DNA of 64,000 bases from Candidatus Macondimonas diazotrophica (GCF_004684205.1 NZ_SRIO01000002.1:124001-188000); one strand, 5' to 3'; shown: positions 17,802 to 27,590, counted from the first letter of the stretch. Translations and numbers: made by a program. Notes: generated from the letters alone by a model not told the origin.

Positions 17802-18304
17802 GTGAGCGGCCCACGTCGGCCTGGCTGCATATCGCGCTGGCGAACCAGAGCCTGACCCTCATGACCGGCGATGCGGCCGTGCGGCGGTGGTCGGTATCGA
17901 CGGCGGCCCGAGGCGCTGGCGAGCAGATGGGCAGTTACCAGACGCCGCGCGGCTGGCACCGAATTCGCGCGCTGATCGGCGGGATGGCTCCGGTGGGGGC
18001 CGTCTTTGTCGGCCGGCGCTGGACCGGGGAGCGCTATACGGCCGCACTGGGCCAACGCCATCCGGAGCGGGACTGGATCCTGAGCCGCATCCTGTGGCTG
18101 TGCGGCAGCGAGGTCGGCACCAACCGACTGGGCGCAGTCGATACGCAGCGCCGCTACATCTACATCCACGGGACGCCCGATGAGGTGCCGCTGGGGATTC
18201 CCGGTTCCAAGGGTTGCGTGCGCATGCATAACGCGGATGTCATCGAATTGTTCGATCATTGCCATCCCGGCATGCCGGTATGGATTACAGAGGAAGCGGG
18301 ATGA
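17798..18304 (+). CDS. YkuD (L,D-transpeptidase-fold) enzyme without an export signal
   Basis: A 168-aa YkuD-domain protein. The catalytic His and Cys lie in IYIHGTPDE and SKGCVRM, the standard HX..S-GC-R signature. No signal peptide or membrane anchor is present: the N-terminus MSERPTSAWLHIALANQSL goes straight into the first strand. YkuD proteins that build peptidoglycan crosslinks are exported. A cytoplasmic member that lacks a signal and acts as an L,D-carboxypeptidase in recycling is known from Acinetobacter (ElsL/LdtK). Its stop overlaps the start of nagZ, a cytoplasmic recycling enzyme, so a recycling role is inferred rather than crosslinking. It starts inside the CYTH stop (ATGA). Confidence 0.9.
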   Translation: MSERPTSAWLHIALANQSLTLMTGDAAVRRWSVSTAARGAGEQMGSYQTPRGWHRIRALIGGMAPVGAVFVGRRWTGERYTAALGQRHPERDWILSRILWLCGSEVGTNRLGAVDTQRRYIYIHGTPDEVPLGIPGSKGCVRMHNADVIELFDHCHPGMPVWITEEAG

Positions 18305-19332
18305 ACACACCGCCCGGTCCGTTGGTGGTGGGCCTGTCAGGACCGGTACTCACCCCGGAAGAACGAGAGATGCTGATTCACCCGCTGATCGGCGGGGTGA
18401 TTCTGTTCGATCGCAACCATGAGACGCCCGAGCAGCTTCGGATGTTGATCGCGGCCGTGCGCACCGTGCGCTCGCCGCTCGTGGTGAGCGTGGATCAGGA
18501 AGGCGGGCGGGTGCAGCGGCTGCGCGCGGGCTTTACCCGCCTGCCGCCCCTGGGTTGGCTGGGCGGTCTGTACGAACGCATGCCGGCCGAGGCGCTCGCG
18601 GCGGCGCGCGAACTGGGCTGGCTGATGGCGGCCGAACTGCGGGGTGTGGACATCGACGCCAGCTTCGCGCCGGTGCTGGATGTGGCGGGCAATACCGAAA
18701 TCATCGGCTCGCGGGCATTTCATGAAGATCCGGGGGTGGTCGCTGCGCTGGCCAAGACCTATGTTGCGGGCATGCACGAGGCGGGCATGGGTGCCACCGG
18801 CAAGCATTTCCCGGGTCATGGTTCGGTGCGGGGGGATTCCCATCTGGAGCTGCCCTGCGACGCGCGTCCGCTCGAGGCGATCGTGGCCCATGATCTGCAG
18901 CCGTTCGTCGCGCTCGCGCCGGATCTGGCGGCGGTCATGACCGCCCATGTCGTCTATCCGGAGGCCTGCACCCTGCCGGCGAGTTTCTCCATTTACTGGA
19001 TCGAGACCGTGCTGCGCCGTCAGCTGGGCTTTGACGGCGCGGTGGTAAGTGACGATCTGGAAATGGCCGGCGCGCTGGTCATGGGCGATGTGCTCGCGCG
19101 CGCGGAACAGGCGCTCGCCGCGGGCTGTGACCTGCTGCCGGTCTGCAACGACCCCGCGGCGGTCGTCCGGCTGCTGGACCAGCTGCGCTGGACCCGGTCC
19201 GCCGGATTTGACCAGCGGTATGCTCGGCTGCTGGGAGAGGCGAGCGTTCAGGCCGATCCGGAACGGCTGCGCCGGGCACGGGCCCTGGCCGGGCAGGCGA
19301 TGGATCATGTGGAAGGAGCAAACGATGGGTGA
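18301..19332 (+). CDS. nagZ: Beta-N-acetylhexosaminidase NagZ
   Basis: Cytoplasmic family-3 glycoside hydrolase that removes GlcNAc from 1,6-anhydro-muropeptides during wall recycling. The 343-aa protein shows VVGLSGPVLTPEE, VSVDQEGGRVQRL, FAPVLDVAG, TGKHFPGHGSVRGDSHLELP (with the His/Asp dyad on the mobile loop) and the nucleophile in VVSDDLEMAGA. Length and motifs match NagZ. It is translationally coupled to the YkuD gene before it, and the downstream hpt gene starts 8 bp inside its 3' end. AmpG at 31.5 kb would deliver its substrate. Confidence 0.96.
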   Translation: MNTPPGPLVVGLSGPVLTPEEREMLIHPLIGGVILFDRNHETPEQLRMLIAAVRTVRSPLVVSVDQEGGRVQRLRAGFTRLPPLGWLGGLYERMPAEALAAARELGWLMAAELRGVDIDASFAPVLDVAGNTEIIGSRAFHEDPGVVAALAKTYVAGMHEAGMGATGKHFPGHGSVRGDSHLELPCDARPLEAIVAHDLQPFVALAPDLAAVMTAHVVYPEACTLPASFSIYWIETVLRRQLGFDGAVVSDDLEMAGALVMGDVLARAEQALAAGCDLLPVCNDPAAVVRLLDQLRWTRSAGFDQRYARLLGEASVQADPERLRRARALAGQAMDHVEGANDG

Positions 19333-19882
19333 GTCGCGACTCGAGGAAGTCCGGCAGGTCAGAACCGAGGCGGATTGCCTGTGCCCGGCGGAGGCTGTTT
19401 CGGCTGCAATTGCACAGATGGCCGAGGCGATTACCGATGATCTGGCCGACCGCAATCCCTTGGTACTGTGCGTGATGACCGGTGCAGTGGTTCCCACCGC
19501 GTGGTTGCTCGAGCTTCTCGCGTTTCCGCTGGAGCTCGATTACCTGCACGCCACGCGCTACGACGGCGCGATTCAGGGCGCCGAGTTGCGCTGGATCCAT
19601 CAGCCGCGCATGGCGCTGGCCGATCGCACCGTCTTGCTCGTCGACGATATTCTCGATGAGGGGGTGACGCTCGATGCCCTGCAATCCTGGTGTCGTGCCC
19701 AAGGCGCTGCCGAGGTGCGTACTGCAGTCCTGGCCCGGAAGCTCCATGATCGCAACCATCTGGGCACGAGCGCCGATTACATCGGCCTGGACGTGCCGGA
19801 CCGCTACGTCTTTGGCGCCGGGATGGACTACAAGGGCTATTGGCGCAACCTGCCTGCGATCTACGCAGTGCGCGGGACATGA
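19325..19882 (+). CDS. hpt: Hypoxanthine-guanine phosphoribosyltransferase
   Basis: Type I phosphoribosyltransferase of 185 aa that converts hypoxanthine (or guanine) and PRPP to IMP (GMP). The PRPP loop is VLLVDDILDEGVTLDAL. VLCVMTGAVVPTAWLLELL supplies the pyrophosphate loop and the YIGLDVPDRYVFGAGMDY segment the purine-binding region. The start ATG at 19325 lies inside the nagZ 3' end with GGAGCAAACG upstream. The stop overlaps the next gene, a phosphorylase that releases hypoxanthine, which strongly suggests a salvage couple. Preference between hypoxanthine and guanine cannot be told from sequence alone. Confidence 0.92.
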   Translation: MGESRLEEVRQVRTEADCLCPAEAVSAAIAQMAEAITDDLADRNPLVLCVMTGAVVPTAWLLELLAFPLELDYLHATRYDGAIQGAELRWIHQPRMALADRTVLLVDDILDEGVTLDALQSWCRAQGAAEVRTAVLARKLHDRNHLGTSADYIGLDVPDRYVFGAGMDYKGYWRNLPAIYAVRGT

Positions 19883-20640
19883 GCGAGGCAACGATGCAGA
19901 ACCAGACTGTCACCGCTGTCATCGGCGGCACCGGGCTCACCCGATTGGAAGGCCTGGTCCTCGATGAAGACCGGGTCATCGAGACACCCTATGGGGCGCC
20001 GTCCTCGCCGCTCCATCTGGGCCATTATGCCGGCCATCCGGTGGTCTTCCTGGCCCGCCATGGGCAGGATCATCGCTTCGCGCCGCATCAGGTGAACTAT
20101 CGCGCCAACATCTGGGCACTGCATCACCTGGGCATCCGGCGGGTCGTCGCCGTTGCCGCGGTCGGCGGGATCCACCCCGCGTTGGGACCGGCGCAGTTGG
20201 CGGTTCCGGACCAGATCATCGACTACACCTGGGGGCGTGCGCACACCTTTTCCGAGGAAGGCCGCGTGCTGCATGCCGATTGCACGGAACCCTACGACGG
20301 CGCCCTGCGTGCAGCGCTCATCCGCGCCACAGCCGCAGCCGGGGTGGAGGCGTTGTCACAGGGGGTCTATGCAGTGACTCAGGGGCCGCGCCTGGAAACC
20401 GCTGCCGAGGTGCGCAAGCTGCGCGCGGAGGGTTGCGACATGGTCGGGATGACGGCCATGCCGGAGGCGGCGCTGGCCCGCGAACTGGATCTGGCCTATG
20501 CCACCTTGGCGGTTTCGGTCAATTGGGCGGCCGGGCTCGGACCCGAGGGCAGCGACATCCATGGCGATATCGTGGCCAGCCTGGAGCGCGGCATGGACAA
20601 GGTGCGCCGTGTGCTGCGGGTAGTGCTCGGCGAGGCCTGA
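19879..20640 (+). CDS. S-methyl-5'-thioinosine phosphorylase (MTAP/PNP family)
   Basis: A 253-aa member of the MTAP/PNP type-2 family. It has VIGGTGLTRL near the N-terminus, FLARHGQDHRFAPHQVNYRA (phosphate site), VTQGPRLETAAEV and GMTAMPEAALARELDLAYAT. Adenine-specific MTAPs have Asp residues after this last motif (VTDYD), but here the segment reads SVNWAAG with Asn. That change is what distinguishes the Pseudomonas PA3004-type enzyme, which acts on 6-oxopurine methylthioinosine. Coupling to hpt (ATGA overlap) supports a hypoxanthine product. Substrate assignment is therefore inferred from motif plus context; MTA cleavage is the alternative. Confidence 0.85.
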   Translation: MSEATMQNQTVTAVIGGTGLTRLEGLVLDEDRVIETPYGAPSSPLHLGHYAGHPVVFLARHGQDHRFAPHQVNYRANIWALHHLGIRRVVAVAAVGGIHPALGPAQLAVPDQIIDYTWGRAHTFSEEGRVLHADCTEPYDGALRAALIRATAAAGVEALSQGVYAVTQGPRLETAAEVRKLRAEGCDMVGMTAMPEAALARELDLAYATLAVSVNWAAGLGPEGSDIHGDIVASLERGMDKVRRVLRVVLGEA

Positions 20641-20674
20641 TCCGGTCGGCATCGGAACCGAAAGCAGCTTGATC

Positions 20675-20702
20675 AAAAAAGCCCCGGGGGTTGCCCGGGG
20701 CT
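20675..20702 (-). terminator. Rho-independent terminator of the ETF-QO gene
   Basis: A 9-bp GC-rich stem (AGCCCCGGG/CCCGGGGCT) with a 5-nt loop is followed on the minus strand by six T residues. It lies 31 bp beyond the ETF-QO stop, between two convergent genes. There is no T-run on the plus-strand side, so it acts mainly for the minus strand. Confidence 0.85.
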
Positions 20703-20732
20703 CTGATCGAACGGATGAGGATCCGTCGCTGA

Positions 20733-22388
20733 TTACATGATCATGTAGTTGGGACCGCCGCCGCCTTCGGGTGTGACCCAGTTGATGTTCTGGGCGGGAT
20801 CCTTGATGTCGCAGGTCTTGCAATGAACGCAGTTCTGCGCGTTGATCTGGAAGCGCGGCTTGCCATCGTCGTCCTTGACCACCTCATAAACACCGGCCGG
20901 GCAATAGCGCTGCGCGGGTTCGTCGTAGACCGGCAGGTTCTGCCCAATGGGCACTTCCGGGTCCTTCAACGTCAGATGGACGGGCTGGTCTTCCTCGTGG
21001 TTGGTTCCGGAGAGGTAGACCGATGACGGCAGGTCGAAACTGATCACGCCGTCGGGCTTGGGATAGTCGATGGGTTTGCTGTCGCTCGCCATCTTGAGCT
21101 CGGCATAATCGGCGGTATTGGCGTGCAGGGTAAACGGCAGCTTGCCGCCGGCGATGTTCTGGTCGATGAACTGGAACGGTGCGCCCATGAGAACGCCGAA
21201 CTTGTGCAGTGCCGGGGTCCAGTTGCGGGATTTGTACAGTTCCTCCCACACCCAGGAATTCTTGACCTTCTCTTCGTAGCTCACCAGATCCTGGCCGCCG
21301 GTGTCGCCGGCGGTGAGCGCTTCCACGATGGCTTCGCCGGCCAGCATGCCGGTCTTCATGGCGGTATGGTTGCCCTTGATCTTGGCAGGATTGAGGAAGC
21401 CGGCCTCGCATCCGACCATCATGCCGCCGGGGAAGGTCAGCTTGGGCAGGGAGTTCAGCCCCCCCTTGTTCACCGCCCGGGCGCCATAGGAAATGCGCTT
21501 GCCGCCTTCCAGGGTTTCGCGGATCGCGGGATGGGTCTTCCAGCGCTGGAATTCCTTGAACGGAAAGAGGTAGGGATTCTTGTAGTCGAGCGCAATGATG
21601 TAGCCGCACAGAACCTTGTTGTCTTCCCAGTGATAGAGAAAGCCGCCGCCTTCGGTCCGGGTGTCCATGGGCCAGCCCGCGGTATGAACCACCAGTCCGG
21701 GTTTGTGCTTGGCGGGATCGATTTCCCAGATTTCCTTGAGCCCGATGCCGTAATGCTGGACATCGCAGTCGCTGCGCAGGTCGAACTGTTGCATCAGGCG
21801 CTTGCCCAGATGCCCGCGGCAGCCTTCGGCGAACACCGTGTACTTGGCGCGCAGTTCCACGCCCGGGGTATAGCTGTCCTTGGGTTCGCCTTTCTTGGAC
21901 ACGCCCATGTCGCCCGTGACGACACCGCAGACCGTCCCCTTGTCGTCGTAGATCACATCGGCGGCGGCGTAGCCGGGGAAGATGTTGGCACCCATGGCTT
22001 CGGCCTGATCGCCCAGCCAGCGCACCAGCTGGCCCAGGCTGATGACGTAGTTGCCTTCGTTGTGCATGGGCTTGGGCAGGAGTGCATTGGGGGTCAGTAC
22101 CGAGCGCTGTTCGCTCAGCAGGAAGTACATCTCGTCATGGCTGACCGGCACATTCAGGGGCGCGCCGCGCTCCTTCCAATCGGGGAACAGCTCGTTGAGT
22201 GCGGTCGGCTCGAAGATCGCTCCGGACAGGCTGTGCGCGCCGAGTTCCGAGCCTTTCTCGACCACGCAGACCTCGATCTCTTGGCCAGCTTGTTCAGCCA
22301 TCTGGAGAATACGGCAGGCGCAGGACAATCCGGCCGGGCCCGCGCCGACGATGACGACATCGAACTCCATTACTTCCCGTTCCACCAT
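20733..22388 (-). CDS. Electron transfer flavoprotein-ubiquinone oxidoreductase
   Basis: Inner-membrane-associated FAD/Fe4S4 enzyme that passes electrons from ETF (fatty-acid and amino-acid oxidation) to ubiquinone. The 551-aa product has an N-terminal FAD dinucleotide fold (FDVVIVGAGPAGLSCACRI), GAHSLSGAIFEP, and the FAD-binding FPGGMMVGCEAGFLNPAKIK. The C-terminal ferredoxin-type cluster is formed by RYCPAGVYEV and NAQNCVHCKTCDIKDPAQNI, ending GGGGPNYMIM. The start at 22388 was picked over an upstream in-frame ATG (22451) because it follows AAGGAG by 6 nt and gives family length. etfA/etfB are not in the window. Confidence 0.96.
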   Translation of the reverse strand: MVEREVMEFDVVIVGAGPAGLSCACRILQMAEQAGQEIEVCVVEKGSELGAHSLSGAIFEPTALNELFPDWKERGAPLNVPVSHDEMYFLLSEQRSVLTPNALLPKPMHNEGNYVISLGQLVRWLGDQAEAMGANIFPGYAAADVIYDDKGTVCGVVTGDMGVSKKGEPKDSYTPGVELRAKYTVFAEGCRGHLGKRLMQQFDLRSDCDVQHYGIGLKEIWEIDPAKHKPGLVVHTAGWPMDTRTEGGGFLYHWEDNKVLCGYIIALDYKNPYLFPFKEFQRWKTHPAIRETLEGGKRISYGARAVNKGGLNSLPKLTFPGGMMVGCEAGFLNPAKIKGNHTAMKTGMLAGEAIVEALTAGDTGGQDLVSYEEKVKNSWVWEELYKSRNWTPALHKFGVLMGAPFQFIDQNIAGGKLPFTLHANTADYAELKMASDSKPIDYPKPDGVISFDLPSSVYLSGTNHEEDQPVHLTLKDPEVPIGQNLPVYDEPAQRYCPAGVYEVVKDDDGKPRFQINAQNCVHCKTCDIKDPAQNINWVTPEGGGGPNYMIM

Positions 22389-22511
22389 TACACTCCTTAC
22401 TTTGATCAACTTGGGGACGCTTGTCCTTGTCGAATCGGGCATATTACCCAATGGGATGGGTGAAAAAAAGTTTTGGCGCCACGGGCCGGGACCCCTGCGG
22501 AGCGTTCGGGT

Positions 22512-23105
22512 ATGCGCGATTCCACCATCACACGGGCCGAACGTGACGGCCGCAGGCGATTGTTTTTCGGCTTGAGGCCGTCGGCCGACTGTGCCTCATC
22601 GTGGCTTCAAGGTGCACGTCTGGCATTGGGCGAGCCGGACTGGCTGCGCTGGCAGGCCCCTGCGGATGTGCATCTGACAATCCACTTTCTGGGCATGGTG
22701 GAAACGGCTGCGCAGGCGAGGCTGATTGGGACGGTCACTGCGGAAATCGCCGGGCAGCGGCCTTTCGCCATCCACGCTGAGCGGGGCCTGTGGTTCCCGG
22801 ATGCGCTTCGGCCGGTCGTGCTGGCGATGTCGGTAACGCGGGGCGTGTCCTTGACCCATCTCGCTGCGCGGGTGGCGAATGCGGTCCGCGACGCGAGTCT
22901 GTCGAGCGATCCCCGTCCGTTCCAGCCCCACATCACGCTGGCGCGGTTGCGTCGGCGTCATCCTGCGCTGCCGGTCGCGCCGTCCTTATCGGCGGGGCGA
23001 TTTTCCGCCTCCGAGTTGATTCTTTTCGAAAGTGCTGGGGCAGGCGGCCCGGTTCGCTATCATCCATGCCACGTCTTTCGATTCACAGGATCGGTCAGCG
23101 CCTAA
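22512..23105 (+). CDS. thpR: RNA 2',3'-cyclic phosphodiesterase ThpR (LigT family)
   Basis: A 2H-superfamily phosphoesterase of 197 aa that opens 2',3'-cyclic phosphate ends of RNA. The two catalytic HxTx motifs are HLTIHFLG and HITLARLR, spaced as usual. FFGLRPSADCASSW is the typical N-terminal strand, and the C-terminus carries FSASELILFESAGAGGPVRY. The ATG at 22512 is preferred over the upstream in-frame 22473. It is divergent from ETF-QO. The 182 bp that follow it hold the transketolase leader and no other gene I can support. Confidence 0.9.
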   Translation: MRDSTITRAERDGRRRLFFGLRPSADCASSWLQGARLALGEPDWLRWQAPADVHLTIHFLGMVETAAQARLIGTVTAEIAGQRPFAIHAERGLWFPDALRPVVLAMSVTRGVSLTHLAARVANAVRDASLSSDPRPFQPHITLARLRRRHPALPVAPSLSAGRFSASELILFESAGAGGPVRYHPCHVFRFTGSVSA

Positions 23106-23287
23106 AAACAATGGGCATGAGGAGGCGAGTGCCCTGTAGGCCGCGGACTTCTGTTGATGTGGGACAATTCCCGATTGCCGCCGGGGAGGCCGATCAGCGA
23201 CAATGAAAGGCTTTTCAGCCAGGGTGAATGCCGCCGGGTGTCGTCGGCCGGTCCTTTTACTCGATGAAACACTGGAGCGAGGAACTG

Positions 23288-25282
23288 ATGCCGTCACGTC
23301 GAAAGCTCGCCAACGCCATCCGGGCGCTGGCCATGGACGCAGTGCAGGAAGCCAAATCCGGGCATCCGGGCGCGCCGATGGGGATGGCGGACATCGCCGA
23401 AGTGCTGTGGAATGATTTCTTGCGCCATGATCCTGCCGATCCGCGCTGGCCGGACCGGGACCGCTTCGTGCTGTCGAATGGCCATGGCTCCATGCTGCTC
23501 TATGCCCTGCTGCATCTGTCCGGTTACGCGCTGAGCCGCGATGATCTGCAGCAGTTCCGGCAGTTGCACAGCAAGACGCCGGGACACCCCGAGTATGGCA
23601 TGACGCCCGGCGTGGAAACCACGACCGGACCGCTTGGGCAGGGTCTGGCCAACGCGGTGGGCATGGCGCTGGCGGAGCGCCTCCTTGCAGCACGGTTCAA
23701 TCGCCGCGAGTTTTCGATCGTCGATCACTTTACCTATGCTTTTGCCGGTGATGGCTGCCTGATGGAGGGGATTTCCCATGAGGTCTGTTCTCTGGCCGGT
23801 ACTTGGCAGCTTGGCAAGCTGATCGTCTTTTACGATGACAACGGCATCTCGATTGACGGACCGGTACAGGGCTGGTTCACCGATGATACGCCGGCGCGCT
23901 TCGAGGCCTACGGCTGGCAGGTCATCCGCAATGTGGACGGGCACGATGCCGACGCGGTCCGCGAGGCGATCCAGCTGGCTCGAGGTGACGCCAACCGCCC
24001 GAGCCTGATTTGTTGCAAGACCGTGATCGGCTTCGGTGCCCCCAACAAGCAGGGCTCCGAGTCGACGCACGGGGCGCCACTGGGACCCGAGGAAATCGCG
24101 GCCGCGCGCGAGCGGCTCGGCTGGCCGTATGCTCCGTTTGAAATTCCCGAGGAGATCGCGGCAGCCTGGGATGGTCGCGAGCGGGGCGGCCGGTTGTCGG
24201 GCCGCTGGCGCGCCTTGTTCGCGCGCTACCGCGAGGCTCATCCTGAGTTGGCCGCCGAATTCGAGCGCCGCTTGGCCGGTGATTTGCCGGCGGATTGGTC
24301 ACAGACCTGCGCAGGATGGGTCGCGGACGTGGCAGCCCAGGGCGCGAATCTGGCGACCCGTCAGGCTTCACAGAAAGCGCTGGAACGACTTGGGCCCGTC
24401 TTGCCCGAGCTGGTCGGGGGTTCTGCGGACCTCACACATTCCAATCTCACCCACTGGTCAGGTTCGGTGAGTTTCTCGACCGAACGGCCCGATGCCAACA
24501 GCATCGCCTATGGGGTGCGTGAATTCGGCATGGCGGCGATCAACAATGGCCTGGCACTGCACGGCGGCTTCGTTCCCTTCGGCGCCACCTTCCTCGTGTT
24601 CTCCGATTATGCGCGCAACGCCATCCGCATGGCGGCCCTGATGCGCCAGCGCAGCATCTTCGTGCTGACGCATGATTCCATTGGTCTGGGCGAGGATGGC
24701 CCTACGCATCAGCCGGTCGAGCATTTGGCCAGTCTGCGCCTGATTCCGAACCTGCACCTCTGGCGGCCGTGCGACGCGGTCGAGTCCCAGGTCGCCTGGC
24801 AGCAGGCGGTGGCCTATCGTGAGGGGCCTTCGGCGCTGGTGTTTTCGCGCCAGAGCTGTCCCCATCAGGGGCGCGATGCGGCGCAGCTCGAAGCGATTCA
24901 CCGGGGTGGCTATATCCTGCGCGACACGCCGGGCACGCCGGATGCGCTGATCCTGGCGACCGGATCGGAAGTGGCGCTGGCCATGGCGGCTGCCGAGCGT
25001 TTGGCGGACGAGGGCGTGACGGCGCGCGTGATCTCGATGCCGTGCGCGGAGGCTTTTGCGGAGCAGGATGCAGATTATCGGGAACGGGTTCTGCCTTCTG
25101 CGGTGACACGCCGCGTCGCCGTGGAAGCGGCTCACCCCTTGTATTGGCGAGCCTTCGTGGGTCTCCAGGGGCGGGTGATCGGGCTTGATCGCTTCGGCGA
25201 GTCCGCTCCGGCGGCAGCATTGATGACTCATTTCGGGTTTACGGTGGACAACGTGGTTGCGACCGTTCGAGACCTACTCTGA
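23288..25282 (+). CDS. tkt: Transketolase
   Basis: Thiamin-diphosphate enzyme of the pentose phosphate/Calvin cycles, 664 aa (E. coli TktA is 663). It starts [20 protein letters not shown] behind GAGGAA. Motifs include [53 protein letters not shown]...DDNGISIDG (ThDP/metal), SKTPGHPE and, in the pyrimidine domain, [19 protein letters not shown]. The C-terminal domain follows. It precedes gap and pgk in the same orientation (41 bp and 74 bp gaps), an order seen both in heterotrophs and in the cbbTGK clusters of autotrophs. No RuBisCO or phosphoribulokinase gene is present here, so autotrophy is not shown. Confidence 0.97.
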   Translation: MPSRRKLANAIRALAMDAVQEAKSGHPGAPMGMADIAEVLWNDFLRHDPADPRWPDRDRFVLSNGHGSMLLYALLHLSGYALSRDDLQQFRQLHSKTPGHPEYGMTPGVETTTGPLGQGLANAVGMALAERLLAARFNRREFSIVDHFTYAFAGDGCLMEGISHEVCSLAGTWQLGKLIVFYDDNGISIDGPVQGWFTDDTPARFEAYGWQVIRNVDGHDADAVREAIQLARGDANRPSLICCKTVIGFGAPNKQGSESTHGAPLGPEEIAAARERLGWPYAPFEIPEEIAAAWDGRERGGRLSGRWRALFARYREAHPELAAEFERRLAGDLPADWSQTCAGWVADVAAQGANLATRQASQKALERLGPVLPELVGGSADLTHSNLTHWSGSVSFSTERPDANSIAYGVREFGMAAINNGLALHGGFVPFGATFLVFSDYARNAIRMAALMRQRSIFVLTHDSIGLGEDGPTHQPVEHLASLRLIPNLHLWRPCDAVESQVAWQQAVAYREGPSALVFSRQSCPHQGRDAAQLEAIHRGGYILRDTPGTPDALILATGSEVALAMAAAERLADEGVTARVISMPCAEAFAEQDADYRERVLPSAVTRRVAVEAAHPLYWRAFVGLQGRVIGLDRFGESAPAAALMTHFGFTVDNVVATVRDLL

Positions 25283-25323
25283 CCGGCAGTAGGCCGGCTT
25301 AACCATCATCAGGAGTGATGCGC

Positions 25324-26337
25324 ATGGCAATCAAAGTGGCAATCAATGGATATGGCCGCATCGGCCGCAATGTCTTGCGGGCGCTGTATGAATCCGGGCG
25401 CACCGGGGAAATCCAGATCGTCGCGATCAACGATCTCGGCGATGCCAAGACCAACGCGCACCTGACGCGCCATGACACGACCCATGGCAAGTTTCCCGGC
25501 ACGGTGGCCGTGGAAGGCGACTACATGATCGTCAACGGCGACAAGATCCGCGTGCTGGCCAACCGCAACCCAGCCGAGCTGCCCTGGGGCGAGCTGGGCG
25601 TCGATGTCGTCATGGAATGCACGGGCTTTTTCACCAGCAAGGAAAAGGCTTCCGCACATCTGAAGGGCGGTGCCAAGAAAGTCATCATCTCCGCACCCGG
25701 TGGCAAGGATGTGGATGCCACCATCGTCTACGGCGTCAACCACGGTGTCCTCAAGGCGACCGATACGGTCATCAGCAACGCCAGCTGCACCACCAACTGT
25801 CTGGCGCCGCTGGTCAAGCCGCTGCATGAGAAGCTGGGACTGGTTGAAGGCTTGATGAACACCATCCACGCCTACACCAACGATCAGGTGCTGACCGACG
25901 TCTATCATGAAGATCTGCGCCGGGCTCGCAGTGCCACCCATTCCATGATCCCGACCAAGACCGGGGCGGCGGCGGCGGTGGGCCTCGTGTTGCCCGAGCT
26001 GAACGGCAAGCTGGACGGCTTCGCCATTCGCGTGCCGACCATCAACGTGTCGATGGTCGACCTCACCTTCACCGCTGGGCGCGCAACGACGGTCGATGAA
26101 GTCAACCAGATTCTCAAGGACGCCGCGGCCGGCGAGCTCAAGGGTATCCTGAATGTGAATGAGGATCCGCTGGTGTCGGTGGACTTCAACCATAATCCGG
26201 CCTCTTCCACGGCCGATCTGACCCTCACCAAGGTGATCGACGGCCGTCTGGTGAAGGTCTGCTCGTGGTATGACAACGAATGGGGCTTCTCCAACCGTAT
26301 GCTGGATACCGCTCTGGCGCTAACCAAGGCGCAGTGA
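25324..26337 (+). CDS. gap: Glyceraldehyde-3-phosphate dehydrogenase, type I
   Basis: Interconverts glyceraldehyde-3-phosphate and 1,3-bisphosphoglycerate in glycolysis, gluconeogenesis or the Calvin cycle. The 337-aa protein begins [20 protein letters not shown]. The catalytic Cys at about residue 155 is in [13 protein letters not shown], and the C-terminus has [33 protein letters not shown] shows the Asp that favours NAD, although the sequence resembles GapB/CbbG-like enzymes more than E. coli GapA. An AGGAG ribosome site precedes the ATG at 25324. A strong hairpin separates it from pgk. Confidence 0.96.
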   Translation: MAIKVAINGYGRIGRNVLRALYESGRTGEIQIVAINDLGDAKTNAHLTRHDTTHGKFPGTVAVEGDYMIVNGDKIRVLANRNPAELPWGELGVDVVMECTGFFTSKEKASAHLKGGAKKVIISAPGGKDVDATIVYGVNHGVLKATDTVISNASCTTNCLAPLVKPLHEKLGLVEGLMNTIHAYTNDQVLTDVYHEDLRRARSATHSMIPTKTGAAAAVGLVLPELNGKLDGFAIRVPTINVSMVDLTFTAGRATTVDEVNQILKDAAAGELKGILNVNEDPLVSVDFNHNPASSTADLTLTKVIDGRLVKVCSWYDNEWGFSNRMLDTALALTKAQ

Positions 26338-26345
26338 CGATCAGC

Positions 26346-26376
26346 CGTGCCGGGGTGTCTCGATAGCCCCGGCACG
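26346..26376 (+). promoter_or_regulatory. Strong intercistronic hairpin between gap and pgk
   Basis: A perfect 10-bp GC-rich stem (CGTGCCGGGG/CCCCGGCACG) with an 11-nt loop starts 9 nt after the gap stop. It is followed by GGTGTTCTTT rather than a tight U-run. It may be a partial terminator or a 3' stabiliser of the upstream tkt-gap mRNA, giving more gap than pgk. Confidence 0.6.
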
Positions 26377-26411
26377 GGTGTTCTTTCCGAACTCGCACTG
26401 CGGAGGCTGTG

Positions 26412-27590
26412 ATGGCAATCCTCAAGATGACCGATCTCGAACTGCGCGGAAAGCGCGTGCTGATCCGTGAAGACCTGAATGTGCCGGTCAAGGACGGGAA
26501 GGTCACCAGCGACGCTCGCATTCGAGCCAGCTTGCCGACCATCCAGGCCGCGCTGGATGCGGGCGCTGCGGTCATGGTGATGTCCCATCTCGGACGCCCC
26601 AAGGAGGGCGAATTCGATCCGGCCTTGTCGTTGGCGCCCGTCGCCGCCGCCCTGAGCGAAGCCCTGGAGCGGGACGTCCCGTTGCAGCGCGACTGGCTCG
26701 ATGAGGTGGTAGTGGCGCCGGGTGAATTGGTGCTGCTCGAAAACGTGCGGTTCAACGTGGGCGAGAAGAAGGACGATGAGGCGCTGGCGCGTCGTATGGC
26801 GGCCTTGTGCGATGTGTATGTGATGGATGCCTTCGGGACGGCGCATCGCGCCGAAGCCTCGACTCACGGCGTCGCCCGTTTCGCAGCGGTGGCTTGCGCG
26901 GGGCCTTTGCTGACCGGGGAACTCGACGCGCTCGGACGGGCGCTGACCGAGCCGGCACGTCCGTTGGTTGCCGTAGTGGCCGGTTCCAAGGTATCGACCA
27001 AACTCACCATTCTCGAGGCCCTGATCGAAAAGGTCGACCGGCTGATCCCCGGGGGCGGCATTGCCAACACCTTCTTGGCCGCAGCCGGTCAGCCCATTGG
27101 CAAGTCGCTCCATGAGCCGGAGCTGATCGATGAAGCGCGTCGCCTGATGACTGCTGCCGAAGCGAAGGGGGTGGCGATCCCGTTGCCCGTCGACGTGGTG
27201 GTGGCGACCGAGTTTTCAGAGCAGGCTAAAGGTGCCGTCAAGGCGGTACAGGCAGTCGGAGCCGATGACATGATTCTGGATATCGGGCCGGAAACGGCGC
27301 GCCAGTACGCGGCGCTGGCCGAGCAGGCCGGCACGATCGTCTGGAACGGCCCGGTGGGGGTATTCGAGTTTCCTGAATTTCGAGACGGAACACGGGCCTT
27401 GGCCGAAGCCATCGCGGACAGCGGGGCATTCTCCATTGCCGGCGGCGGCGACACCCTTGCGGCCATCGATCTGTTCGGCGTCGCGGATCGCATTTCCTAC
27501 GTATCGACCGGTGGCGGTGCATTCCTGGAATTCCTGGAAGGCAAGACCTTGCCGGCCGTGGCGGCGTTGCAGGCACGGGCCATTGCCTGA
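26412..27590 (+). CDS. pgk: Phosphoglycerate kinase
   Basis: ATP-producing (or, in carbon fixation, ATP-consuming) kinase, 392 aa. N-terminal domain: [41 protein letters not shown] and [13 protein letters not shown]. Hinge and C-terminal domain: [38 protein letters not shown] and the nucleotide loop [14 protein letters not shown]. The length is normal. It follows gap after the hairpin described above and precedes the MoxR gene by 59 bp. ATG at 26412, with GGAGG 7-11 nt upstream. Confidence 0.97.
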   Translation: MAILKMTDLELRGKRVLIREDLNVPVKDGKVTSDARIRASLPTIQAALDAGAAVMVMSHLGRPKEGEFDPALSLAPVAAALSEALERDVPLQRDWLDEVVVAPGELVLLENVRFNVGEKKDDEALARRMAALCDVYVMDAFGTAHRAEASTHGVARFAAVACAGPLLTGELDALGRALTEPARPLVAVVAGSKVSTKLTILEALIEKVDRLIPGGGIANTFLAAAGQPIGKSLHEPELIDEARRLMTAAEAKGVAIPLPVDVVVATEFSEQAKGAVKAVQAVGADDMILDIGPETARQYAALAEQAGTIVWNGPVGVFEFPEFRDGTRALAEAIADSGAFSIAGGGDTLAAIDLFGVADRISYVSTGGGAFLEFLEGKTLPAVAALQARAIA

